Counted from the stretch's first letter, positions 8,781-18,281 are shown. The stretch: 64,000 nt of DNA from an uncultured Saprospiraceae bacterium (GCA_937926205.1 CALEYL010000028.1:30806-94805); one strand, 5' to 3'. Translations and numbers: made by a program. Notes: generated by a model not told the origin, from the sequence alone.

Positions 8781-8822
8781 CCGCCTCGCAAACAAGTTTC
8801 CAAATTTGTTGTGCCGAGGCGG
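8781..8822. promoter_or_regulatory. Inverted repeat in the leader of the TonB receptor gene
   Basis: CCGCCTCG at 8781-8788 and CGAGGCGG at 8815-8822 enclose a second, weaker pairing (CAAACAA with TTGTTG). It lies 34-75 bases upstream of the receptor start. On the plus strand it is followed by TTTTT, but no plus-strand gene precedes it, so a leader structure or operator is more likely than a terminator. Confidence 0.45.
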
Positions 8823-9052
8823 TTTTTGACCCATTTTTCATTCTGTTTGTGAAAGTAGCTACCGTTTTGCTGTCTTAGGTGGCGCCTTATTGAAAATGAA
8901 GGGTTGGACTGAAGCGCAAAATTGTATTTAATGAAGATACAATATTTTGTTAATCAATTTATTACGGCTTAATTAGGCCTCTATGGACTATTGAAAATCC
9001 AGATCCCAATAATTATCAGGCAAATGAGCATTACAACCAATTGGCACAACCC

Positions 9053-10894
9053 ATGAAATTTTGGAATTACCGGATCGGGCTTTTAACCGTAATAGCAGTT
9101 GTTTATCTCACTGGCAACCTGCTCATTGACAATCACGAAGACAATCTGTCGAGGGGAGGGGATTCCTGCCAGTATTATTTACATCTGGTGTCTTTCTTTT
9201 TGTACGACGACGTTGGCAATTACGACCGCAGCCTGACTGCCATGAAGAAGCTCTACCCTGATGTTTCCGACCCCAGAGATGACATCTACGGCATCCGCCC
9301 CACACCAACCGGAAGGTATTATATCAAATACACTGTCGGGGTTGCAGTCATGGAAATGCCATTTTTCCTTCTTGCCCATGCCTACGCGAAAACCAGCGGC
9401 AGATATCCTGCCAATGGATGGAGCAAACCCTACCAATTGGCCCTGGGACTGTCAACCTTGTGTTATTTGTTGTTGGCTTTTTATTGGCTGGCGGGTATTC
9501 TCGAGCGGTATTTTTCCCGTCGGGTAGTTTTCCTTACCTGTCTGACCATTGCTCTTGCGACCAATCTTTTTTACCACGGCACGTATGTGATCATGGCGCA
9601 TGGGTTTTTGTTTTTCGATTATGTCCTGTTATTGTTGCTTACCCTCTGGTTTTATGAACGGCCCGGCGCAGGTCGCGCCCTCAGCATTGGGCTTGTCGTG
9701 GGCCTTATTGGCATTACCAGGGTGCCGGAAATCATTGCCGTGCTCATCCCCATTCTTTGGGGGGTGCAAACCAGGCAGGGATTGTATGACCGGGTTCGCT
9801 TTTTTTTGAAAAACTACCGCTTGCTCCTTGCGCTTGGGTTGGGAATACTGCTTGTTTTTTCCATCCAGCTTGCTTACTGGTATTATGTCAGCGGCCAGTT
9901 AATTTTTAATCCTTATCAGGGAGAAGGTTTCAATTTTTTCAAACCGAGAATCCACCGAGGCTGGTTTGATTTTTCAAACGGCTGGCTGATCTATACCCCG
10001 GTGATGGCGTTTGCGCTGGCGGGCTTCTGGTGGCTGCGGCGTTATGTAGCTGGCGCCGTGTTGCCCATTGTTGTGTTTGTGGGATTGCATAGCTATATCC
10101 ATTATTCTTATTACGCCTGGACCTTTTTTCCGGGCCTGGGACAACGCCCAATGGTGGAGACCTATCCTTTGCTTTCTCTGGGTCTTGCGGCGTGTTTTTC
10201 ACAATTGCACAAAGTGCGTTCGTTGTCGTGGCTACCGGCGTTGATATTTCTGCTGTTTTCGGGGATTAATTTATTCCAGACCTGGCAAATGAATGAGGGG
10301 ATTATCTGGACCGAACGGCACAATCAGGCTTTTTTCTTCGCATCGTTTGGCGCTACCCGACCATCGTTGGAACTGCTGCGTGCTTATGACAGTCGTCAAA
10401 TCCAGCCCGATTCTTTGCAACTGCAGCTGAGAGACACCCTAATTGCAGAATCTTTTAAGTCTGATAAATGGAAAACTGTTGCAAAAGATACTTTTGGACG
10501 AACGAGCGTGCTGGATATTTCATCCGATTCCACCGAGCTTATCGAACATTTTCCGCTATCGCAAGGCATGAAATACATAGGCATCTCCCTGCTGGGTTAT
10601 GCCCCCGGGAGTAACCGCATCTGGAACCGGGATCTGGCTGCCGATCTCATGGTAAAAATTGTGAGGCCCAATGGCAAGACGCGGGTTTGGGCGGCCATCA
10701 AACCTGCTTCCCACATAGGCAATCCGGATTTTAACATCTGGTCAGCCGGAGCAGTCGATCAATGGGGCCCTGCCGGATTTTTTATAAAAGTACCCCGGTC
10801 TTTGCCTGAAGGCGCTTATTTGCGGATTTATACCATAAACCGCGCACGGCAGGTGTTTTATGTGGATGACCTCGTGGTGAAAGCCTATCAATAA
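9053..10894 (+). CDS. Large multi-pass membrane protein, GT-C glycosyltransferase-like
   Basis: ATG 9053 is preferred over the TTG at 9041. The 613-residue protein begins with a transmembrane helix, then a soluble loop with GGDSCQYYLH (about residues 39-48), an acidic motif placed like the catalytic Asp of GT-C glycosyltransferases, followed by about ten further hydrophobic helices to about residue 420. The last ~190 residues are soluble and beta-rich and probably face the periplasm. GT-C enzymes transfer sugars from lipid-linked donors; donor and acceptor cannot be inferred. It stands alone between the TonB receptor and a palindromic repeat. I am confident of the membrane topology class, less so of the enzyme class. 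Confidence 0.55.
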   Translation: MKFWNYRIGLLTVIAVVYLTGNLLIDNHEDNLSRGGDSCQYYLHLVSFFLYDDVGNYDRSLTAMKKLYPDVSDPRDDIYGIRPTPTGRYYIKYTVGVAVMEMPFFLLAHAYAKTSGRYPANGWSKPYQLALGLSTLCYLLLAFYWLAGILERYFSRRVVFLTCLTIALATNLFYHGTYVIMAHGFLFFDYVLLLLLTLWFYERPGAGRALSIGLVVGLIGITRVPEIIAVLIPILWGVQTRQGLYDRVRFFLKNYRLLLALGLGILLVFSIQLAYWYYVSGQLIFNPYQGEGFNFFKPRIHRGWFDFSNGWLIYTPVMAFALAGFWWLRRYVAGAVLPIVVFVGLHSYIHYSYYAWTFFPGLGQRPMVETYPLLSLGLAACFSQLHKVRSLSWLPALIFLLFSGINLFQTWQMNEGIIWTERHNQAFFFASFGATRPSLELLRAYDSRQIQPDSLQLQLRDTLIAESFKSDKWKTVAKDTFGRTSVLDISSDSTELIEHFPLSQGMKYIGISLLGYAPGSNRIWNRDLAADLMVKIVRPNGKTRVWAAIKPASHIGNPDFNIWSAGAVDQWGPAGFFIKVPRSLPEGAYLRIYTINRARQVFYVDDLVVKAYQ

Positions 10895-10975
10895 CGGTAA
10901 AGGGTAAAAGGAAATGCAGCGGAGTGGCGCCGATGGTGTAATGGTTAGCCCCTCTGGACGAGCAAGAGATTCTGT

Positions 10976-11092
10976 GCATGCAACCATACTACTGGGCATT
11001 TTTGCACGCTTAACGTTTACTAAACTTTCAAGTTTAGTAAACGTAATCCTGTTTTCCCATGATCATTGAAAATGTCAAGTAGTATGGCATGC
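10976..11092. mobile_element. MITE-like palindromic element with nested inverted repeats
   Basis: An outer imperfect inverted repeat pairs GCATGCAACCATACTACT (10976-10993) with AGTAGTATGGCATGC (11078-11092). Inside lies a perfect 15-bp palindrome at 11013-11044, ACGTTTACTAAACTT and its complement around a 2-base loop. The element codes for nothing and fills the convergent gap between the GT-C-like and Uma2 genes. Confidence 0.5.
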
Positions 11093-11098
11093 AACATC

Positions 11099-11737
11099 TT
11101 ATTCCTTCCCAACTTTGAATTGGGCTAAAGGCAGTTCGAAACCGGGCAGTACGGATTCTCCTGAAAGCTGTTTGTCTGAAAAACCTGCAATCACTTCAAC
11201 CTCTTGTCCTTGCCTGTAAACATAAGCTTTCTCCTCATAAGGATCAATCAGCCAGGCCAGACGAACACCGTTTGCCATCCAGGTATCCGTCATTTTTGAG
11301 CGAAGTTTAGATAGTCGATCCGTTCCGGAGCGTATTTCAGCGACGAAGTCCGGAACGACTTTGATGAAACTGTCATCGTCATCTGGTTCATCCTTTAAAC
11401 GCTCTGAAGCAATCCAGGAAACATCCGGCATTTTTGTAGCGCCGTCCGGCAAATCGTAAGTGCCATTCGGGCCATGAACTTCACCCTGGCCTGCCTGGAA
11501 ATTCCAGATAAACAAGAGGCCATGCAACAGGGATTCCCGTTTGCTGGAGCCTTTTTTAACCGGTGTCATAATGGTTGTAATTCCGTTAGATTCCCGTTCC
11601 ATAGCCAGATCAGGATAATGATCAGCTAATGCCAAAAACTGCCCACGCGTAAGCGGTTGCTGTAATTCGACCGGACCAAAATGCAGTGCGATTTCCTCCA
11701 GCGTCCAGGCGTTTGGTTGAACCGAAGCACTTGTCAT
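11099..11737 (-). CDS. Uma2-family (DUF820) PD-(D/E)XK nuclease-like protein
   Basis: The start at 11737 gives 212 residues; a longer frame would begin inside the helicase gene. Uma2 hallmarks are present: the N-terminal LTRGQFLALADHYPDLAMERESNG region, KMPDVSWIA with the first conserved Asp, and VPDFVAEIRSGTDRL with the catalytic-type Glu, followed by GVRLAWLIDPYEEKAYVY. The fold is restrictase-like, but the biological role of the family is unknown; many copies occur in Cyanobacteria and in large Bacteroidota genomes. A TATTTTTG -7 word lies 19 bases upstream, between this gene and rhlE. Confidence 0.85.
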   Translation of the reverse strand: MTSASVQPNAWTLEEIALHFGPVELQQPLTRGQFLALADHYPDLAMERESNGITTIMTPVKKGSSKRESLLHGLLFIWNFQAGQGEVHGPNGTYDLPDGATKMPDVSWIASERLKDEPDDDDSFIKVVPDFVAEIRSGTDRLSKLRSKMTDTWMANGVRLAWLIDPYEEKAYVYRQGQEVEVIAGFSDKQLSGESVLPGFELPLAQFKVGKE

Positions 11738-11755
11738 AGCACATTGAATTTCAGA

Positions 11756-11763
11756 CAAAAATA
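11756..11763 (-). promoter_or_regulatory. Candidate -7 box (TATTTTTG) for the Uma2 gene
   Basis: It matches TAnnTTTG, the Bacteroidota -7 consensus, 19 bases before the start codon. No clear -33 TTTG is seen. Confidence 0.35.
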
Positions 11764-11790
11764 AGGCAAATTCATGGCTTTTGCAAACGC

Positions 11791-13089
11791 TTATTCCCCC
11801 GCCCGCGTCGTATTTGGCTTGCGGTTGCTGCTCCAGCGGTTGTTGTTGCTGCCCCAACGGCGGTTACCACCACCGGAAGCATTTCCAATGGCGCTTCTTT
11901 CCGGCCGCTTCTTTGTTTGATCAGGTGCGATGGAATCACTGGACATTTTGGCTGCCGATAAAGGCCAGGGGTGTTCGCGAATAATCGGAATTTCCTGCCG
12001 GATCAGCTTCTGAATGTCCTTCAGGTATGCTTTTTCCTCCTGATCGCAAAAAGACAAAGCGATGCCGCTCGCGCCTGCACGTCCGGTCCGGCCAATGCGG
12101 TGTACGTAGGTTTCGGGAATGTTCGGAATCTCGAAATTGATTACATGTGAGAGGTTGTCCACGTCTATGCCGCGGGCAGCGATGTCGGTAGCCACCAAAA
12201 CCCGGATTCTGCCGGTTTTGAAGTTATTCAGCGCATTTTGGCGGGCATTTTGCGATTTGTTGCCGTGGATGGCTTCAGCGCGGACGCCTGTTTTAACCAG
12301 GTCGCGCACCACGCGGTCAGCGCCGTGCTTGGTTCTGGTGAAGATCAGTGCCGACGTGATGTCCGGGTTTTTCAACACATGCGACAACAGGTGTTTTTTA
12401 TCGTGTTTGTCAACAAAGTAAATGGCCTGTTCCACTTTTTCAGCAGTGGAAGACACTGGCGTGATTTCTACCTGTACCGGATTGGTCAGGATGGAATCGG
12501 ACAGTTTGACAATTTCTGGCGGCATCGTCGCTGAAAAGAACAGCGTGTGCCGGCGGGTTGGCAATTTGGCAATTACTTTGCGCACGTCGTGGATGAAACC
12601 CATGTCGAGCATGCGATCGGCTTCGTCGAGGACGAAAAACTGAATGTTGTTGAGCCGTACGTAGCCTTGTTGCATCAGATCCAACAGGCGTCCCGGTGTT
12701 GCTACCAGAATATCCGTTCTGCGGCGCAGCGCATCAATCTGTGAGCGATCGGAAACGCCGCCAAAAATGACGAGACTGCGTAAGGGCAGGTTGCGTCCGT
12801 ATGCTTTCAGGCTTTCTTCGATCTGAATGGCCAATTCCCGCGTTGGCGTCAGAATCAGCGCCCGGATATGTCCGGGTTGAGTAGGTTCATTGCTTTCGTG
12901 GAGCAATTGCAGGATGGGCAGCGAAAAGGCTGCTGTTTTCCCGGTACCGGTCTGCGCGCAGGCCAGGAGGTCGCGTCCCGACAAAACCATCGGGATGCTT
13001 TTTGCCTGAATGGGCGTAGGGGTTGTGTAGCCTTCGGTATGAAGCGCTTTCAATAGTGGCTCAATGAGGCCTAAAGATGTAAATGACAT
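11791..13089 (-). CDS. rhlE: DEAD-box RNA helicase, RhlE type
   Basis: ATG 13089 (MSFTSLGL) places the Q-motif phenylalanine correctly and yields 432 residues. Motifs in order: Q motif with PTPIQ (about 24-28), AQTGTGKT (about 45), PTRELAIQI, TPGRLLD, VLDEADRMLDMGF, SAT, the HGNKSQNARQNAL region, ATDIAARGID and HRIGRTGRAG. A basic Gly/Asn/Arg-rich tail (GGGNRRWGSNNNRW) probably binds RNA. RhlE proteins remodel RNA during ribosome assembly, decay or cold adaptation. The gene is probably monocistronic; the next minus-strand gene upstream ends behind a terminator. Confidence 0.92.
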   Translation of the reverse strand: MSFTSLGLIEPLLKALHTEGYTTPTPIQAKSIPMVLSGRDLLACAQTGTGKTAAFSLPILQLLHESNEPTQPGHIRALILTPTRELAIQIEESLKAYGRNLPLRSLVIFGGVSDRSQIDALRRRTDILVATPGRLLDLMQQGYVRLNNIQFFVLDEADRMLDMGFIHDVRKVIAKLPTRRHTLFFSATMPPEIVKLSDSILTNPVQVEITPVSSTAEKVEQAIYFVDKHDKKHLLSHVLKNPDITSALIFTRTKHGADRVVRDLVKTGVRAEAIHGNKSQNARQNALNNFKTGRIRVLVATDIAARGIDVDNLSHVINFEIPNIPETYVHRIGRTGRAGASGIALSFCDQEEKAYLKDIQKLIRQEIPIIREHPWPLSAAKMSSDSIAPDQTKKRPERSAIGNASGGGNRRWGSNNNRWSSNRKPNTTRAGE

Positions 13090-13490
13090 TTGAGAGAATA
13101 AAGTGAAAAAAAGTACATCGTCGGAGGTGAGGCTAAAGAGCAAGGGGCAAATTCAAAATAGCAAAAAACCAGGTATGAAATCAAAAAATAAATGATTCCC
13201 GACTTATAATTTTTGCCTTTTGCGTAGATGCTTTTTGCGTTTTTAGCAAAACCTCTGGAGGCAACCCGGCTATTGTTATTTCAGCCGCCTGCCTGCCGTG
13301 AATGGAAATTTTTACCGACGCAACTTATGGGAAGGATGATAAAAACACACATTCTGCCTGTTAAGGCGAAGCAAAGATAAGGGAATAAATGAAAATGATG
13401 AAAGTTTATTGTTTGGGCCTGCTTATGGGTATAAGATAGAATAAGGTCTCTTCCACTCAGAATCGATTTTGATAAAGACCTAAAAAGCCT
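13090..13490. other. Intergenic stretch upstream of rhlE, no gene seen
   Basis: The bases between rhlE and the terminator at 13491 are AT-rich and hold no credible reading frame. They must contain the rhlE promoter, but no exact TAnnTTTG is found; TATTTTG, with a one-base spacer, is the nearest match. Confidence 0.5.
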
Positions 13491-13547
13491 TATTGGGGAG
13501 TGATGCCATTCGGGAAACCATCCCAAAACGACATCACTCCTCCAATA
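13491..13547 (-). terminator. Terminator of the BNR/sortilin-like gene
   Basis: TATTGGGGAGTGATG (13491-13505) pairs with CATCACTCCTCCAATA (13532-13547) with one bulge. On the minus strand the stem is followed by AGGCTTTTTAGG. Confidence 0.65.
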
Positions 13548-13583
13548 AAACTTGATTATGACTACCTGTTCATTTCGTTTTAT

Positions 13584-13597
13584 CTGCCTGCAGGCAG
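13584..13597. repeat. 14-bp perfect palindrome CTGCCTGCAGGCAG
   Basis: It lies 24 bases from the stop of the BNR gene. The CTGCCTGC word also occurs at about 13287-13295 (GCCTGCCTGCCG), suggesting a REP-like unit. Confidence 0.4.
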
Positions 13598-13621
13598 GTA
13601 AAGCAAACACTAGTTAACTCC

Positions 13622-16600
13622 TTACCACTTCGGCCAGCGGCCCGGCGTATAAGGAGCGTTTTTCATTTCGAGGTCAGATTCCAATTTTTGCAAATCATCC
13701 CAAACGGATTTCAGATCCGTCAATACCGACCCAAATTCTTTAGCCGCAATCCGGTAAGATTCTTTGTGCGTTTCGGTTGGCCCGGAAGTAATGCCAAAAA
13801 CAGCGCCTTCAACCTGCCCTACACGACCATTGATCGAGGGCGGCGTTTCAAACTCCCTGCGTCCAAGTGTTGCATCCCCGTTAAGCTTTATGGTAATGCC
13901 GTTGAGCCTTTGTTCCAGTTCATAAACGCGCTTGGTGGGTTCTGCAGCTGGCGCAGGCATGTCCTGAATGGCAGTTTTGATCTGGCCAAGGCGACTGCTG
14001 ATGTTGCCGCGAATGTCATTGGCGGCACTAACTGCCCGCCGCAGGTCGGCTACTTTGCTGCAAAACTCGTCATAAGCTTTTTTGTCTGCTGGCGGTAAGA
14101 CGCCCAGATTCAGTGCTTTGCATTCGAAACTCACCGGCCCGGTCAGCTGACTCAAAATGCCGTCTTCAAACTTTTGCAGGGTCACGGAATACCGGCCCGG
14201 CATGACCATATAGCCCAGTTCCGTGCCGCCGAAAAGCTGATCGGGTGCAGGCGTATAACGCTGGTTTGTAGGTGCAGGCGTACCATAGCGGAAGTCCCAA
14301 ACAATGCGTTGCAAGCCTTTTTTAGCAGGGGCTTTGAGGTGGCGCACCACATTTCCGGAAGCATCCGTAACCGTAAACAGCAGGTATGGATCGGGTTGAT
14401 AATCTTCGATGCGCAGGCTGTCGATGCTGGGATAATATACTTTTTCGCCTTTTGCCGCTTTTGCTTTTTCTGCCTCCTGGCGCTTTTCTTTAACCGTTTT
14501 GATATCCTCCTTCAAATAATAGGAGAACACGGCGCCAACTTCAGGATTCGGAACAGAAAAATAGTTGGAACCAAGATGGCCTTTATCGCGAACGCCCAGC
14601 GGGTAAGACTGTACGAACATCTGACCGTCTTTGACCGGGAAGAGTATTGCCGTTTTGTCCAGGTCCGACTTTTTCAGGTTGCGCAAAGGCGTATAATCGT
14701 CTAAGATGTAAAATCCACGTCCGAAAGTACCCAGCACCAGGTCGTTTTCGCGGCGCTGGATTTCGATGTCGCGAACCGCAATCGTCGGCAACCCGGCTTT
14801 GAGTTGTACCCAATTTCCGCCGCCGTCGTTGCTGAAAAAGACGCCAAATTCAGTGCCCACAAAAAGCAGGTTGGCGTCTACATGGTCTTCGGCGACGGAA
14901 TAAATGCTGCCGCGCTCGGGCAGGTTCGACTGGATGGCTTTCCAGGTTCTACCGCCGTCAGACGTTTTGAAGAGGTAAGGTTTGAAATCGCCGTAACGGT
15001 GGTGGTTGAAACAAGCGTAAGCCACATTCTGGTCGTGCAGCGAGGCAATGATCTGGTGCACATAACTTTGCTCCGGCGCCCCGGGAATGTTGTCAATTTT
15101 CGTCCAGCTTTGGCCGCCGTTGCTGGTCACGTGTATGAGGCCGTCGTCGGTACCCGCCCAAAGCAGATCCGGATTGAATTTTGATTCTGCAACCGTAGTC
15201 AGCTGGCCGTAGATGTCCGTGCTGCCGTTTTTGGCGATGGCGTCCACGCTCCAAACCTTACCCATCACTTCCAGCTTGTTGCGGTCGATTTGACGTGAGA
15301 GGTCCGGACTGATGGTTTTCCACGAATTGCCGCGGTCATCGGTGCGGAAAAGCTTGTTGGCGCCAATGTAAAGGCGGGTATTGCTGTGCTGGCTAATCAG
15401 CAGCGGCGTATCCCAGTTCCAGCGGTAAGCGGCTTCTCCCTCGCCTTCTGTAGGCTTGATGTCGACACTTTCGCCGCTTTTGCGATCAAAACGGCTTACA
15501 AAACCGTACTGACTTTGAGCATAGATGATGTCGGGATTGCTTTGATCTACCTGCGTTTCAAAACCATCACCCACCGATGTGACATACCAGTCTGAATTGA
15601 CGATGCCGTTGCCGGAAGTGGTGCGGCTGGGGCCGCCCAGACTGAAGTTGTCCTGCGTGCCGCCATGCACATGGTAGAAAGGCGTTGCATTGTCGGTAGA
15701 CACTTTATAGAACTGCGTCACCGGCAGGTTTGATTTAAAATCCCAGCTTTTCGCATAATCCCAGGTTTCGTAGATGCCGCCGTCGCAGCCTACCAGCAAG
15801 TGGTTGGTATTGGCCGGGTCTATCCAGATGCAGTGGTTGTCAATGTGTTTGTTGATCTCGCCGAGGTTGCGCACGGTTTTGCCACCGTCGTCGCTCACCT
15901 TGTAGTAAGTATCGGTAATAAAAATGCGGTTGACATCTTTCGGGTCGCAGGTCATTTCCTGGTAATAGTTGCCGGAGGTGGACACACTGCTTTGCTTTTG
16001 CCAGCTGGCGCCGCGGTCTGCCGAGCGGTAAATGCCGCCTTTGCCTTCCTGCGCTTCCGCTACCACATACAGGACATCGGGATTCACCGGCGAAATGTCC
16101 AAGCCCATACGACCCACATCGCCGCCAGGGAGGCCGCCCGTCAGTTTTTTCCAGGTCGCGCCGCCGTCGGTGGTTTTGTAAATGGCCGATTCAGGGCCAC
16201 CACCAATATAAGTGAACACTTTGCGCATGCGCTGGTGGAAGGCCGCGTACACCACATTCGGGTCGCGCGGGTCCATAACGATGTCGTTGCAACCGGTGTA
16301 TTCGCTCACCGATTTCACGCAAGTCCAGGTTGCGCCGCCGTCGGTAGATTTGTACACCCCGCGATCGCCGCCTTCTTTCCACACCGGACCGTAAGCGCCG
16401 ACCCAGATGGTGTTGGAGTTTTTCGGATCAACGATGATGCCGGAAATGTGCTCTGAGTTTTTCAGGCCCATGTTTTTCCAGCTTTTGCCGCCATCTTCGC
16501 TGCGGTAAACGCCGTCGCCATAGGACACAGAGCGCTGGTTGTTGTTTTCACCCGATCCAACCCAAACAGTGCCGGGATTGGAAGGATCCAGTTCGACCAC

Positions 16601-16933
16601 CCCAATGGAGTAGGAGCCCTGTGCGTCAAAAATCGGGGTAAAGGTGGTGCCGCGGTTGGTGGTTTTCCAAACGCCACCTGCAGAAGAAGCGACGTAATAC
16701 TCCGCCGTGTTGTTGGGATTCACCGCAAAATCGGAAATCCTGCCCGAAGTCACAGCCGGCCCAATGGAGCGGAAACTCAGTCCTGAAAAGGTGCCGGAGT
16801 TGAATGCATCTTTTTTTTCTTCTTTTTTGGCCATGTCGCCTTTGGAGGCAGGCTCAGCCTTCTTTTTTTGTGCAAAAACGGGCGATGCCGTTATCAGGAT
16901 GGCTAAAATCGCAAACAGGAGTGTTTTTCGCAT
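13622..16933 (-). CDS. Secreted BNR/sortilin-like beta-propeller protein
   Basis: This 1103-residue protein has a signal peptide (ends ASPVFAQ), a Lys/Glu-rich linker, and a long array of BNR/Asp-box repeats (S-x-D-x-G-x-x-W), for example SEDGGKSWK, STDGGATW, TTDGGATW, SADRGASW, TDDRGNSW, SNGGQSW and TSDGGRTW, spread over about residues 60-720. This fits one or two large beta propellers of the VPS10/sortilin or sialidase type. The C-terminal ~350 residues hold an Ig-like part and a helical tail. Bacteroidota encode many such proteins, annotated as glycosyl hydrolases without proof; no catalytic residues can be named. I see no T9SS C-terminal signal. Confidence 0.85.
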   Translation of the reverse strand: MRKTLLFAILAILITASPVFAQKKKAEPASKGDMAKKEEKKDAFNSGTFSGLSFRSIGPAVTSGRISDFAVNPNNTAEYYVASSAGGVWKTTNRGTTFTPIFDAQGSYSIGVVELDPSNPGTVWVGSGENNNQRSVSYGDGVYRSEDGGKSWKNMGLKNSEHISGIIVDPKNSNTIWVGAYGPVWKEGGDRGVYKSTDGGATWTCVKSVSEYTGCNDIVMDPRDPNVVYAAFHQRMRKVFTYIGGGPESAIYKTTDGGATWKKLTGGLPGGDVGRMGLDISPVNPDVLYVVAEAQEGKGGIYRSADRGASWQKQSSVSTSGNYYQEMTCDPKDVNRIFITDTYYKVSDDGGKTVRNLGEINKHIDNHCIWIDPANTNHLLVGCDGGIYETWDYAKSWDFKSNLPVTQFYKVSTDNATPFYHVHGGTQDNFSLGGPSRTTSGNGIVNSDWYVTSVGDGFETQVDQSNPDIIYAQSQYGFVSRFDRKSGESVDIKPTEGEGEAAYRWNWDTPLLISQHSNTRLYIGANKLFRTDDRGNSWKTISPDLSRQIDRNKLEVMGKVWSVDAIAKNGSTDIYGQLTTVAESKFNPDLLWAGTDDGLIHVTSNGGQSWTKIDNIPGAPEQSYVHQIIASLHDQNVAYACFNHHRYGDFKPYLFKTSDGGRTWKAIQSNLPERGSIYSVAEDHVDANLLFVGTEFGVFFSNDGGGNWVQLKAGLPTIAVRDIEIQRRENDLVLGTFGRGFYILDDYTPLRNLKKSDLDKTAILFPVKDGQMFVQSYPLGVRDKGHLGSNYFSVPNPEVGAVFSYYLKEDIKTVKEKRQEAEKAKAAKGEKVYYPSIDSLRIEDYQPDPYLLFTVTDASGNVVRHLKAPAKKGLQRIVWDFRYGTPAPTNQRYTPAPDQLFGGTELGYMVMPGRYSVTLQKFEDGILSQLTGPVSFECKALNLGVLPPADKKAYDEFCSKVADLRRAVSAANDIRGNISSRLGQIKTAIQDMPAPAAEPTKRVYELEQRLNGITIKLNGDATLGRREFETPPSINGRVGQVEGAVFGITSGPTETHKESYRIAAKEFGSVLTDLKSVWDDLQKLESDLEMKNAPYTPGRWPKW

Positions 16934-17239
16934 GTTGATGTATTTTGATTAAGGTATTGTATGCTATAAGGGCATGAATATACAGGCATTCTTCGGAATG
17001 CTAGTCCCGCTAAAAGGGGGAAATTTGAATTGGGCGTTTTTTTCGTTGTGGCTTGCGGCCAAACGGAAGGTCGACGTAGTCAATTGATGGCATCAGACAA
17101 AATCGCTTGCGGCACTGTACCGCTCTGCGATATTGGGAATCGCCCGATGAACAGGGCCTCCCTTTGCTTGTTAAACGGTCGGGAGTAGCATCTTTCAAAA
17201 AAGATAATAAAAATTATCTCCTCTAACACCGGGAAGGTT
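16934..17239. other. Intergenic stretch between BNR and BASS genes, no gene seen
   Basis: No credible gene is seen. A small hairpin GCATTC-TTCG-GAATGC lies at 16986-17001. Open frames here lack any family-like pattern. Confidence 0.5.
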
Positions 17240-18163
17240 TCATAAACGGGCACGCTCGCGCGACGGCTCTGCCTCGCGTGCTCCCCACCACGCTGCCAGC
17301 AACAACGCCGATACCAAATGCCAAACGCCCCACCAGGCCGCAATCAGCGCCATGCCACCCATGCCACTAAAATAGTTGAAAATGAGAATGAGGCCGAGGC
17401 CGGAATTCTGGATGCCGGTTTCGATCGAAATGGCGCGCGCGTCCTGTACCGACAGGCGGAACAGGCGGGCAAAACTGTATCCCCCCAGTAAGGCAAGGCC
17501 GTTGTGGGCCAGCACGATGAAAAAAATGAGGTAGAGGTAGCGCAGGATGTTTTCCCGATTGGCAAATACGGCAACCACAATAAAAGCCATGAAAACGACA
17601 ATGGACAATTGCCGGATTGGGCGCCGGATACGCGCCGTGAAAGCCGGATAGCGATGCCCCAGCAACATGCCGGCCAGCAGCGGCAAAAGGATGAGTTGTA
17701 CAATAGAGCCCAGCATTTGAAAAGGCGAAACCGCGAGGTCCCGGGCAAAAGCATCAGCGCCGGGCAACAGCAGGATCAGTATGGAAAAAACCAGCGGCGT
17801 CGTAAAAATGGCTGCAACGGTCGAAACGGAAGTCAGGGTGACGGACAGGGCGGTGTTGCCTTTAGAGAGGTGGACCGCAAAATTAGACACGTTGCCGCCC
17901 GGACAAGCCGCCACTAAAGCCATCCCCAGGGCAATGCTTGTCGGCGGATGCAACACATAAATCAATCCGAGGGTCAGAAGCGGCAACAGGATCAATTGGG
18001 ACGTCAGCCCGACCAGCGAAGCTTTTGGGTGCTTCCAGACATAGCGGAAATTTTCCATTTTCAAATCCAGCGCCACGCCAAACATCAAAAATGCCAGACA
18101 GGCATTCAGCAGGGCCAATTGTTCTGGTTTGAAGTTGACGCGGATGCTATCGAGGGTATCCAT
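17240..18163 (-). CDS. Bile acid:sodium symporter (BASS) family transporter
   Basis: This 307-residue inner-membrane protein has about nine hydrophobic helices. The family signature ACPGGNVSNFAVHLSKGNTALSVTLT (about residues 85-110) contains the core Pro-Gly-Gly and the Ser-Asn residues that line the sodium site, and ETGIQNSGLGLIL near 245 is the second crossover motif. BASS members import small organic acids such as pyruvate, pantoate or sulfonated steroids with Na+; the substrate is unknown here. The protein may draw on the sodium gradient kept by the NhaD pair 11 kb away, which is inference only. Confidence 0.87.
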   Translation of the reverse strand: MDTLDSIRVNFKPEQLALLNACLAFLMFGVALDLKMENFRYVWKHPKASLVGLTSQLILLPLLTLGLIYVLHPPTSIALGMALVAACPGGNVSNFAVHLSKGNTALSVTLTSVSTVAAIFTTPLVFSILILLLPGADAFARDLAVSPFQMLGSIVQLILLPLLAGMLLGHRYPAFTARIRRPIRQLSIVVFMAFIVVAVFANRENILRYLYLIFFIVLAHNGLALLGGYSFARLFRLSVQDARAISIETGIQNSGLGLILIFNYFSGMGGMALIAAWWGVWHLVSALLLAAWWGAREAEPSRERARL

Positions 18164-18273
18164 AGATGGTATTTAATGTCTGTCTTTACCTGTCGAACCC
18201 GGGTAAATGTAAAAAAATATTCCCTCCTTCCATTCTCCCTGACAAAAAATGCGGGTCAGCTTAATCGAATTGG

Positions 18274-18281
18274 TAATTTTG
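18274..18281 (+). promoter_or_regulatory. Candidate -7 box (TAATTTTG) for the glutaminase gene
   Basis: It matches TAnnTTTG 85 bases before the glutaminase start, in the divergent gap with the BASS gene. Confidence 0.35.

Noticed and set aside
10931..11000. tRNA-like stretch GATGGTGTAATGGTTAGC, which resembles a tRNA D-arm
   Set aside because: No T-arm with GGTTCGAATCC follows, no acceptor stem closes, and the anticodon arm does not form. It is probably chance or a decayed fragment.
13281..13610. Open frame of 109 codons on the minus strand
   Set aside because: It runs through a terminator hairpin and a palindrome, and the peptide has no domain-like pattern.
15800..16456. 218-codon antisense frame inside the BNR-protein gene
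   Set aside because: It is produced by the repeated Asp-box codons on the other strand.
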